Positions 37,040 to 46,830 of a stretch of 64,000 nucleotides of DNA are shown piece after piece; the stretch's first letter is position 1; each line of letters begins with the position of its first letter. The DNA is taken from the NCBI GenBank assembly GCA_946800325.1, contig OX326958.1:10798001-10862000 (forward strand), in the 5' to 3' direction. This DNA is from Luzula sylvatica (lineage: Eukaryota; Streptophyta; Magnoliopsida; Poales; Juncaceae). Below the pieces are notes generated by a model that had not been told where the DNA came from, ran no database searches, and saw only the letters and a list, made by a program, of their open reading frames with translations. The position numbers and the translations under genes are program-made.

Positions 37040-37106
<67 letters not shown>

Positions 37107-40100
37107 TACTAATTCAAAATGATCTAACTAATCGTCTAATTGAATAGATACTTCAATTAGTACGCACTAAGGGGCTGTCTGACAAGCGAAATTAATAGAG
37201 TGGAATTGGATTATAAGTTGAAGAAGTACAAACTTCTAGAATTAATAATTCTATAATTTGTTTGGATGTCCAAATTATAAGATGCTGAAAAATATATTTT
37301 TTTGTTTGCTTGTTTATTAAATTTTGGAATTTTGTTAACGGAAAGGAAAAAGTATTGAAATATATTATTATTATTATTATGAGTTTATAATTTTATAATT
37401 TGTTATTATAATATTATATTATTATAGTAATGTTAGTTTGAAAAATTAAAAATATTGTTCCAATATACCATTATTGAAATATAAAATTATCATAATAATA
37501 TTAATCTATTGTAATATTAACTTATTATAATAATACTAATATTAATATTAACATATGAATATTGTTATATTAATATTATTATATCAGTATATTCATATAA
37601 TATACTATTATATTGTAAACATATTAATATATTAATATGATAATAATATTTATATAGTAATACATTATAGTAGTACTATATTCTTATTCTTATTAATATT
37701 AACATTTGAATTAATATGTTATAATAATAATAAAATAATTATATTTATATGAATATATTATAATAATATGATATGAATATTATTATTACATTATTTTAAT
37801 TATAATATTAATTAATAATATATTAATATTACTATTATATTATCAAATAAGGTTAGTTGTATTATTAAATAATATAAAGTATATGAATTTTATAATTAGA
37901 GTAAGATTTTCCACTTTGACACTCGAACTTTTATTGGTATTGAAATTTACATGAGAAATGGAATAATGAGCCACCATCTAATTCCCTTTCTAATTTCATG
38001 TGTCAAAACAAAATTCATATATTAAGAATTTCAAGATCCAATTTCATCTTTACTTACGTGCCTCCAAATACCTCCTAATATAATTTATTGATGTCACTTG
38101 AACATATTCATTAGAGGGACTAATCAATTATTATTTTTTTTTTTTTTTTGGTCACTTCATCAAAAAACTCGGAATGAGTTTGAGAGGCCAAGTATATTTC
38201 CCATATATATAATAATTATGTTGATATCAAAACTCAAAACTACACTTTTACAAGGCATCCAAAACCTCAAATTTCAAGTGATCAAATTCTGGTATCCTAT
38301 TTTTAACCGATTTCCAGAACTTAGTTTGAACAACCACATACATTATAAGCTCTTTACAAAATTACATAATGAAGCTCTTTACAAAATTACATAATGAACT
38401 ACTAATATAATGCAACTCGGATTAAAACAATCTCTAAGAAATAATTGGATGTTAAAATATAAATGTCTTTTCGGGCTATTTAAATTGTATTCGAACTATT
38501 AAGTATTGGTAACAACCCCAAAAATACATGTTGAATTTTCTACAATCTCTCAAAACTAAACATTATGTAAGGCGAAAATAATTTAAACCGATTGACCTGT
38601 AACCATGAAATTAAAGGACACGGAAATTCGACTATCTTAGAATGAAAATAATCCATAGGATAAAAAGCTACATGCGTGAATGTGTTTCATGAGAAGTATT
38701 TCCTAGAAGCTTTGTTTGAATATTACACCTATTTATTTTTTGATAATAAAGTATGATTGAATATTATAAAATAGATGTTCATTATCAATGGATTCATAAC
38801 ATAATTGGTTGAGTGTGAAGCACAAAAAATCATATGTTGTGAGAGATTGTGGGTTCAATTTCCATTAACATCAAAATAATTAACTATCAGTAACGAAAAT
38901 GATCGCTTCTCGAATATCATTAAAAAAAAATAGAGTTTTATTACAAACTCCTAACATTAAAAGTCGAAAGGGGATTCAGTATAACATAAATGACTATAAA
39001 ACAGAGGACCATGTATTCCTAACTAATCACCATGTTCCTGACTAATCAATTAGTTAAAGAGTATTTTTTTTTTTAGTTAGTGAATTAATTTTGCAGTATC
39101 AAATCAAGCAGGAATAATAGAAATACCTTCTATAATTAATTGGTATTGTATGCAAAAAAAAAAGTGATTAACTACGAAAATGTACCTTTCGACAAGTTCC
39201 TCCATGTAACCTTCGGCCGTCTCCTCCATAGTTTGGGTTTCCTCCTCCGATATGAATCCCTCCGCCACCCACATTCTAATTAAAGATTTAACTTCAATTC
39301 TGTAATCCTCGGGGAATAATGCAAAGTACTGAAAACATGTTTTGAGAACATGTGGCAAGTCCTCATAACTCATTGCTATAATATTCACACAATTTTCCCC
39401 GACGGTTTTCCAATTCATTTGTTTCAATTCTTTATTCCAACCATCATATGTTGGAGGATTCATTTTCATTGACAAAAACCTACCCAAAATCTCTAATGCA
39501 AGAGGTAAGCCACCACATTTTTCAACAAAATGATGGGCAAGTTCAAGTAGACCAGTAGGACATTCTCTTTCGGGAATCCCGTTTTTGATAAACAATTTCA
39601 AACTATCCTCTTCATTTAAAAACGGGAGTTGGTACGGTTCACTCTGATCAGCTCCCCTAGCAACATTCACGATCCTAGTGGTTATAAGAATCCGACTACC
39701 ATTTTTTAAATCGGGAAAAGCTTGTTTTATTTTATTCCACAAATCAGTTGTCCAAACATCATCCATTACAATAAGGTATTTTTTCTTTCGTAAGGACTTG
39801 TTTAGTTCGATAAACAATTCTTCTTTGTTTAGTTTATCAAGCACTCCTTGCGAGACAGTGGGTTGAATTTTCTTTAGCATTTTTCTCAGGAGATTATCGA
39901 TTTCAAACTCTTGGGATATAGATAACCATATTTGGATATCAAACTTTAATTTAACTTCCAAGCTGAAAAACAAAATAAAAAAGTGTAGAATAAGACGTAT
40001 ATTCTAATTATTGGTGAAAATTAAAATTCAATGTTCTACTAAAACAAATTACGAAATATTGATGAATTATGCTAAATATATGATACTGGACTCTAGGAGG

Positions 40101-40976
40101 ATATTATTGTTGCTTTAAGAAATGGCATTCGTAAAGAAGGATTAGCAAAATGTATAATAGCAATTAAATATGATATTTCCAATTTGTAAAACGAGCATGG
40201 TTTGAATATAAATTATGTAGTCTAGCCGATCTGTGTAGATCATTAGGTGTTGATGATTTTTTTATTAAATGGCAAGGTGATATTTAATATTATTTACAAG
40301 TAAATTGTTGTGATGATGGCATATGCTCTTACCTGTTGTACACTTTAAGTGCAAGGGTAGTCTTTCCTAACCCACCTTGTCCCACGATGGAGATCACCGA
40401 ACGTTTCGTAATTATATCATTAAGAAGTTGTTCAGTAATAATCTTTTTGTCGTCGTGAAATCCAACAACCTCCACATCATCAATTTCGGGAATAATAAGT
40501 GGCCTGACAGGCCGGTTGACTTGGCTACAACCTTCCCCCAAATTTAAAATACCATATGTACTTCGATTATTTGAGATCTCAACAATTAATGATTTGATCG
40601 CATCTAACTCATTATCAAGTTTGAGAACTGCGGGAACCTTTGCAGCGCTCTTGACCATTTTATTTATAACAATACGTCCCCTTTTATTGCTGGATGCTTC
40701 GGGGAGTTCTTCATGATCAATGTTGGCTACATCTGCCATGAAAGTGTCGATAGCATCTTCTATTTTAAAGGCAACATGCCTCACCTCGTGTACCCACTGT
40801 TGCACTCTGTTATCTCCTTTACGCTTTGCATCGGCGTCTTTTAGAAAACACTGAATGCGTTCAAGTTCTCTCTTGATCGCCTCCACTTTTCCATCGATAC
40901 CGTACAACAATAAGACTTCTTGATTTGCAACATCGGCCAATTTTCCAAACAGATAGCTTACAACAGAACTGGCCAT
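29027..40976 (-). CDS. CC-NB-LRR (Rx-type) disease-resistance receptor, three exons
   Basis: complement(join(29027..30260,39186..39962,40333..40976)), 884 residues, frame continuous across both introns. Exon 1 encodes an Rx-type coiled coil (EDAID variant of EDVID, residues 73-77) and the P-loop GQGGLGKTT (199-207). Exon 2 carries kinase-2 YLIVMDDVW (277-285), RNBS-B GSRILITTR (303-311), GLPLAL (366-371) and RNBS-D CFQYFALFP (424-432). Exon 3 starts SMVQVAKR, has IHD (493-495) in place of MHD, then LRRs to the end. Junctions read KVYNS-LEVKLKFDIQIW and EELVER-SMVQVAKR. Intron 1 is 370 bp; intron 2 is 8,925 bp and filled with transposons. NLRs of this class are cytosolic ATP/ADP switches that detect pathogen effectors. 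The alternative is that exon 3 belongs to a different paralogue and the 5' and 3' parts are now separate; the matching phase cannot exclude that. Confidence 0.8.
30645..31095. mobile_element. TIR element, 451 bp, in NLR intron 2
   Basis: Inverted ends of about 85 bp start GGGTGGCGCTATTGCAAGAG (left) and GGGTGACGTTATTGCAAGAG (right, reverse complement) and share AATTGAGAGCGATTT. It is bordered by A-runs on both sides, so the target duplication cannot be sized. The interior is AT-rich. A Mutator-like MITE is likely. Confidence 0.7.
31240..31335 (-). mobile_element. tRNA-like SINE remnant (minus)
   Basis: On the minus strand TAGCGCAGATGG resembles an A box and GGGTTCAAATCTG a B box, spaced as in a tRNA gene. 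The rest does not fold into a cloverleaf and no acceptor pairing was found, so it is a pseudo-tRNA or SINE head. A similar but weaker B-box-like stretch is at about 31105-31130. Confidence 0.4.
31340..32051. other. AT-rich intron sequence, no feature
   Basis: Part of NLR intron 2. No element ends, reading frames or RNA signals could be supported. Confidence 0.45.
32060..32653. mobile_element. hAT MITE, 594 bp, CGAGC-rich
   Basis: Ends TAGGGGTGGCAACGAGCC and (reverse complement) TAGCGCTGGCAAAAAAAGC, flanked by CACTTAAG on both sides (32052-32059 and 32654-32661). The subterminal regions are dense in CTCGAGC/GAGCCGAG words, and the centre has a GGCGTCTGGCGAGA-type tandem repeat (about 32255-32340). 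The reading frame at 32065-32349 is this repeat translated, not a gene. Confidence 0.85.
32866..32936. repeat. (TA)n microsatellite
   Basis: About 35 uninterrupted TA units directly abutting the left end of the next TIR element. Confidence 0.9.
32937..35636. mobile_element. Long-TIR element, about 2.7 kb (MULE-like)
   Basis: Terminal inverted repeats of roughly 600 bp: left 32937-33541, right 35007-35636. Both begin GAGGGAGCC(T)ATATAGCTTG when read inwards. It lies in TA repeats, so the target duplication is unreadable. The arms contain a 45-bp tandem unit (about 35330-35440 and 33110-33240) that stays open in several frames, which explains reading frames such as 34990-35439. The 1.46-kb centre has no recognised transposase. 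Very long TIRs fit a non-autonomous Mutator-like element. Confidence 0.75.
35652..36192. mobile_element. TIR element, 541 bp
   Basis: Near-perfect inverted repeats of about 95 bp start GGGCTAGGTTCAATGGCCAA at both ends and include GTTGGCCGAGTTGGCC. It is flanked on both sides by TA microsatellite. Non-coding AT-rich centre. Mutator-like or other MITE; the target duplication is hidden by the TA repeat. Confidence 0.85.
36193..36276. repeat. (TA)n microsatellite
   Basis: About 42 TA units joining the 541-bp TIR element to the 184-bp hAT MITE. Reading frames across it (poly-YI) are artefacts. Confidence 0.9.
36277..36460. mobile_element. hAT MITE, 184 bp, related to 10330-12615
   Basis: Ends CAATGATTTAAATTGCG and (reverse complement) CAATGTTTTAAATTGCG, with subterminal CGCAATATCGCG/GCGCCGCAAT words. 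TA repeats on both sides allow an 8-bp ATATATAT duplication. The ends resemble those of the large element at 10330, and it may be a deletion relative. Confidence 0.7.
37043..38095. repeat. TA microsatellite and AT-rich block
   Basis: (TA)n at about 37043-37102, then AATATT/ATTATA-rich sequence to about 37880. GGGGCTGTCTGACAAGCG at 37172 and TTTGTTTGGATGTCC nearby resemble the ends of 'TTTGGATG'-type MITEs, but no matching right end or target duplication was found. No gene. Confidence 0.45.
38437..38720. repeat. Direct repeat partner of 43350-43640
   Basis: Shares long identical words with 43350-43640, including AACCCCAAAAATACATG, ACCGATTGACCTGTAACC and AAAAGCTACATGCGTGAA. One copy lies in NLR intron 2 and the other precedes the truncated LRR fragment at 44608. 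This suggests that the NLR locus was duplicated with its intron and one copy then decayed. Confidence 0.7.
38780..38890 (+). mobile_element. Degenerate SINE (plus), same family as 50077
   Basis: GGTTGAGTGTGAAGCAC, CATATGTTGTGAGAGATTG and TGGGTTCAATTTCC match the SINE at 50077-50206 with substitutions in the B box. Limits are approximate. Confidence 0.5.
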
Positions 40977-41232
40977 CTATGGAATTTTTAGCGAGGTATT
41001 TTTTGTTATTTGATGTGTGTCTGTGTTGGTGGGGGATATAAAATTCCTAATTCTTATATGCTCCTGCAATTTAAAAGTTAAAAAAAAAAAAAAATTATCA
41101 CACGGATATATAAAATTATGTCAGCACAAACATATGTGCAAATAAAAGTTCGCATTGCAAACACTGAGAAATTCATTCTTAAATTCGGCTTAATTATGTC
41201 AGGTGGTTGGTGAAGGATAACTGGGATGGATG
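40977..41232 (-). promoter_or_regulatory. Upstream region of the NLR gene
   Basis: The 256 bp between the NLR start codon (ATG 40974-40976) and the hAT MITE at 41233. AT-rich; no distinct TATA box or known pathogen-response element could be picked with confidence. Confidence 0.3.
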
Positions 41233-41735
41233 TAGGGGTGGGCAAATGGTTTGGTTTATTTGGGAACCGAACCGAACCGGTCGAATTCGGTTTAATCGGT
41301 TCGGTTTTTCGGTTCATTCGGTTCGGTTCGGTTCAAAAATTGATATTATTCGGTTTATTCGGTTCGGTTCGGTTTTGGTATTTTTAAAACCGATTAAACC
41401 GAACCGACCGAATTAGTATTATTTTTCATGTTTTTATTATGTATATTTAAAAAAATTAATATTTCATATTGTAAAATTATAAATAATATAATTATATTTT
41501 ATATGATTTGTTTTTATATTTTTTTGCTAAATAGAATTCGAATTTTATCATTATAAAGCTTCTTATTCGGTTCAACCGAACAAACCGAATAAGAAGTTCG
41601 GTTTAATCGGTTCGGTTTTAAATCGGTTCAAATTTTATTCGGTTCGGTTCGGTTTGAATCTAGTTCGGTTCGGTTTGATTCGGTTTGGTCTTAATCGGTT
41701 CGGTTCGGTTCGGTTCAACCGAATGCCCACCCCTA
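41233..41735. mobile_element. hAT MITE, 503 bp, CGGTT-rich
   Basis: Ends TAGGGGTGGGCAAATGG and (reverse complement) TAGGGGTGGGCATTCGG, with perfect 8-bp duplication GATGGATG (41225-41232 and 41736-41743). Both subterminal regions are nearly pure repeats of CGGTTCGGTT and its complement, around an AT-rich core. It lies immediately upstream of the NLR gene. Confidence 0.9.
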
Positions 41736-41743
41736 GATGGATG

Positions 41744-43349
41744 TGAGGTAAATATGGATATAATAAATAACAAGTATAATCGAATATATATTACGAAAAA
41801 ATATCTGGCACGTTATATTAAAATTGCAAAAGGAGAAAAAACAAAAAAAACCTCTATGCCTGCTTAATAAATTATGAGACCATTTCAGACCCGCACTTCT
41901 AAAAATACGATCATCGGCAGTTGACAGATCTGATCATAAATGAGATATTTTGTTGGAGTAGATTTTATTATCTCGGTTATTTGGAAGTGAACTTCTTTTT
42001 TTGTTTTTCAAGAAAAAATTTCTTTGCTGGATTTTACTGGGTTTGATTTGGAATAGTACACCAAAAATGCTATTTACCCTCCTCTATTTTCCTTAATTAT
42101 ACCAAATCTCAATTAACACATTTTATCAGTATGATAATTACTGATTAATAAATTTGTTAATAATATACTATTTGTTAATTTCCATGTTGACTAAAGCAAA
42201 TGAAGACAAAATGAAGTTAAATGTATATGAATATGTCATTCAAACTAAAAGATTTACTATTTATAAACAAAAATCAATCTAAAGAAAATTGATTATATTT
42301 AATTAAAATCCAAACTAACAGAGATACTCATTGAAGATAGTAAAAGTAAACACTTGACTACATTAATTCCGATGAGATGATAATACTAACCAGATGAATG
42401 GAATGGTTGTCCTATTGGCAGAATGAAGAGCGAGATAATATACTCCTCTCCAAATTTGGATTTGAAGGAATGTTTATGTGGATGAATGTTTGGTATTAAT
42501 AATATCTACAGTTTGGAGGTCAACAAGAAGAAAGTTTCGTAGAGATGAGAATTGAGATGCTCAACTAAACATTAATCAAATATAAAATATAAAATACATC
42601 GTGGCCATCCATCTCAAGGCATGTTTATAGATTACGGATGTTAACGGTTCGGATATTTTATATCAATCCGATGCATATCCATTTTTTTATATATATTATG
42701 TATGAGAGTTTGGAGCTAATTTTTTGTAACTATTTGATTTTTTTCTTTTAGGAAAATTGTAAAATAATTAAAAGCACACATATAATCTAATGGTTAAAAC
42801 CGTTGGAATGTATATATTTGTTTTCGACTCTATTAACAAAAATAGCCTAATTTGTGCATGTTTGTGGAAATAACAATTTCGCTAGGTTGCACTGCAAAAA
42901 TGAGATGTTTTTGCAAATATTACGGATTCGCTTATCAAATAAAAATTTCAAGGTCAAATTAGTGATTAAAAACTTAAAACCACGAATTATGCATTTCCGT
43001 CTATCATGAGGCCAAATAAAAAATAATAACGATTTACGACTGTTTTCATTTTACGATTTTGTATTTAATTAAGTATTTTAGTTTTTCCAAATAATAATAA
43101 TAATAATAATAATGTGTGGAGAATGTCAAAAATTTCTGAATTGATAAGCCAGGTCAACTCTTCCTGTTTGTCATTGTGAAAGCTGGCCATATACAATATC
43201 AGAAATCAGAAATTAAATTAAATTAAAAGACGTGCTAGCAAGCAAATCCATCTTCATCTTTCTGTTTAAGTCAATATTTGTTGTTTTTGTCTTTGGATAC
43301 TTTAAATTACATCTTAATCTCTGTCCCTATGTGCTATTACTATTATATA
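41744..43349. other. AT-rich spacer, no gene
   Basis: No supported gene, RNA or element ends. A short (AAT)n tract is at 43091-43112. Confidence 0.5.
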
Positions 43350-44607
43350 CGAAATATTGGATGTTAAATAAATGTGTTTTGTTTGAACTATTAAGTATTG
43401 GTAAAAACCCCAAAAATACATGTCGAATTTTCTACAGTCTCTCAAAAATAAACATCGTGTAAAGCGAAAATAATTTATACCGATTGACCTGTAACCATGA
43501 AATTTTAAAAGACACGAAAATTCGACTATCTTAGGATGAAAATAATCCATCGGATGAAAAGCTACATGCGTGAAGGTGTTTTATGTGAAGTATTTCCTCG
43601 AAGGTTAGTTTGAATTTTACAATTATTTATTTCAAATAGAGGTTCATTACGAATGTTCAAATACCTCAAATTTGATTTGTTGTATCTGATAATCTATGTA
43701 TATAAAATATTTTATGTGATTCTTGATACAAAGTACATAATTTTAATATTTTAATATTAAATTCTTTATTATATTATATTATACTACATTATTTTATATT
43801 ACATTATATTGTTTTATATTATATTATATTACTTGATACTAGAACAAGGACAAATACATTTTTTTCATTTGAAAAACTTATATACATGAGTAAGAATACA
43901 TATAATGTCAACCGACCACAATCACAACAAATTGCAATACACATAATTGTTTTTGGTACAAAATCGACCGCCAATAACACTATTAGATACGAGATTATAG
44001 TTACGGACTGTTAGAGACGAGAACACATCGCCAATAATTTATTTCGTAGTTAATAGTGATATTAGAGACGGAACTGGTTGTAGCTAATATTATGTTTCCC
44101 AATAGTGACAAGATAAACGAATATCTAGTATGTATTAAATAAGTATCGAGTTAAACGAGAATGAATTCATTATCATTAATGAAGACAATTTAACACATTA
44201 GATATTCTAATTTAAGACATGTATTTGTTTGGTTTATCATTATTGTCATTATATCAATTGTTTTCAGGAAATTCCATTCGTAAAGCTGCTAAAGCACATA
44301 TACACAAGTAAGAAAACAAATTCTAATTTAACCGACCACAATCATACCATATTGCAGTTGATAGACCAATCGTGTCTTTCGAAGACTTACTAATTTTAAT
44401 CAAAATCACAAATTCACGACAAAGTTCAAAGCATGCTGATAATAAAAAATAAAAGCTAAAAGCTAAAGATCATTCAATCGCTATGCATGAAATTATCTCA
44501 ATACATGCACACTCAAACACACACGACACATAAGAAGCAAGCATAATTATGAGAAAGCAAGGTTAACCGGAGTTGTTACCATGAAAACACAAGCACAATA
44601 ATACTAT
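43350..44607. repeat. Decayed NLR flank (repeat of 38437 and of the LRR 3' flank)
   Basis: 43350-43640 repeats 38437-38720. 43850-44607 repeats the 3' flank found after the other LRR copies (ATTGCAATAC..ATAATTGTTTTTGG and GAGAAAGCAAGG near 44550), with interruptions around 43960-44110. A TATTA-rich stretch lies at 43740-43830. Confidence 0.65.
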
Positions 44608-45111
44608 TTAACGGAAGGTAATGGATGGAACATGCTTGATTTGATTCCGTATCTTCTCCTCCTTCCTAGACATGTCAGGCTTTAAAGAATCGGACCACTT
44701 CCATTTAAACTTCTGAAGGGTAGTCACCTGATGCGACCCATCAGGCTCTAAGTTGTGACAACATTCTACTTTGAGATTTTCAAGTTTGGACAAGACATCC
44801 ATTTCTATCTTCCATTCATTCATGTTCTTAAGGGACCTAACCACATGACAAGTTTCTTTAGCTGACAGAAATCTCCACCCAAACAAGTCATCTTGGGCCC
44901 TTCGTAGACATTGCAAATTTTAAGTTTTTTGAGGTTTTTTAACTTGTCCAGAATTGGTATTGGATCTTTTACAAAACGAGAGTTATAAAGAATGAGCTCG
45001 ATAAGGTGGACAGGAAATAAACTAACATCAAATGTCAGCATTCCCAAGGACAAAGGTCCATAAATAATCAAAACCTGAATCTGCTCAAGGGACTTCATCT
45101 CAAACATGTTA
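44608..45111 (-). pseudogene. NLR fragment: C-terminal LRR, frameshifted and truncated
   Basis: Minus strand. The first part (from 45107) reads FEMKSLEQIQVLII..., like the NLR exon 3. The frame then breaks near 44830-44870 and the rest continues in another frame (NMNEWKIEMDVLSKLENLK to HVPSITFR, stop at 44608). The 5' side is cut off exactly where segmental-duplication copy B begins (45112), sharing only AATT at the junction. Residual similarity to 29027-30260 is high, but this is clearly not functional. Confidence 0.88.
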
Positions 45112-45714
45112 AATTCTTATCTTCAATATCTAAATAAAAAAAACATACAAAAATTCATAAAATTGAAATCATGATGCACAACTTTTTGAGTATTTTCGAA
45201 TAAATTATTTCCGCATGTATTCTATTATTAATACTTCAAAGTACACAAAATGAAAATCTTGATTTTTGAAAGTACTAATTATAAACAAGAATATTTATAC
45301 ATAAAATGTCATGACATAAAAAATAACATTTCATATACAAAATGCAACAAAAATGTATACCAAAAAAATTAGTACCATAAAAAAATTATGTCTTCATATA
45401 AGTAGAAATCGTACTAACAAAACAATGTCAGCAATCAGAGCAAATCTTCGTAATCATGCCAAATTTTTCCTAATTGAAATAAATAATAATACATAATTAA
45501 AAATCATTATATAATATAATTAAAATATTATTTTTTAAATTATTAAATCATATTTACGAATTCTCTCGTTAAATTTGTTGCTGAATTCTGATCACGAGGA
45601 TCAACGCAAAATTTATTCACATGATCAACGCAACGTGTCCTTAATTTATTCACATATTTTCATATGTCGGGCTAAATTTATTCACATATTTTCATCGGTA
45701 TTTACCAAAATTAA

Positions 45715-45750
45715 ACGTGGCAGACATGCACAGGATCAACGCAACGTGTC
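45715..45750 (+). promoter_or_regulatory. ABRE-type motif pair, copy B
   Basis: ACGTGGC (45715-45721) and ACGTGTC (45744-45750), the same spacing as in copy A. A further CAACGCAACGTGTCC copy lies at about 45629-45643, from a local repeat. Confidence 0.4.
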
Positions 45751-45845
45751 CTTAACACTCCCTTCACTTCCTGAGAATAATAATAAAATCTATGGATATG
45801 GATCATGAGAGAAAACGTTGGTGAAAGAAAGGATCAAACTCAAGC

Positions 45846-46182
45846 ATGTCGAATAAAGCAAATAAAGACTGGAAAAGAAACGTGGACCCCCCACATGATG
45901 AGTTCGGAAGAACTCCGCAAAGCCAGCGCCGAGTCCTCGAAGAGGCCTCACCATCCCGGTGAGGTGCTTCACCAGCGGAGCCGGGTTCCGTACAGTACTG
46001 TGGCCATGACTGTTGGAGGATTTTTCATAGTCGCGGCAATCGGGTATGGAGTTTTGTACTATCAATCTAGTCCCGGCACTTCGCCTGCTGATGTGGCGAA
46101 GGCTACCATGGCACCCGATTCGTTGTCGAGTCGCGATGTTGAGAAACTCGGCAAAAGTAGCAAGACTAATGGTGCAAAATAA
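45846..46182 (+). pseudogene. Frameshifted copy of the small membrane protein gene
   Basis: Same gene as 6627-6962, but the run GGACCCCCACATG has gained one C (GGACCCCCCACATG at about 45884). The ancestral ATG (45846) therefore leaves frame after about 13 codons. The C-terminal 97 codons, including the transmembrane helix, are still open to the normal stop at 46182. An upstream ATG at 45805 in the old leader is in frame with them and would give a 126-residue protein with a new N-terminus (MRENVGERKDQTQACRIKQ). Initiation at the internal MMSSEEL codons is also possible. Listed as a pseudogene because the native start is lost. Confidence 0.8.
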
Positions 46183-46830
46183 TGGTGGTGAAGAATTTTT
46201 TTTTTTAAATGTTTTGGAGGTGTATCCCTCCTTTTTATTTCTTGTGGCACTCTTCATAATTTTATGAAGATTTAATATTTTCTAGAATCTTTTTCTAAAA
46301 TTAAATTTAAGGCTCAACTATCCACACCTAAGTTGCTGAGAAAACAAAAAAAATATTAACATAAATGAAATAAAAAAAATGTGATAAGTTGCATCTTCGA
46401 AGATAAACTCAAAAAGGCCTAATACCGACTTATATTAGGAAAGTTATATCTAGACAATAAGTTCGATCTAAACTGAAATTTTCATTTGTTGGGTAAATTC
46501 AAATTACAAAATTGTATTTCATATCTTAACTTTCATATTTTCTAATGTATTTCACTAAACAAAATACATTTCATTGAAAAATAAACATATCAACAAAAAT
46601 ATGGTACAAAATAGAAAATACTAAAATATTATACTTGCAATTACAAAATTGTTTAAATGAGAAAACTCAAATCATGCATCATGAATGACATGATCATACA
46701 AAAGTAATTTTATATATTTCTGAGGATTTTGACGATTTTGACGATTTTTCTAAGAGATACCTAATCGCGATACAAGTTCAAAGCACATTTTGGAAATATT
46801 ATTTGTCAAATATATTACAATTTCAATATT

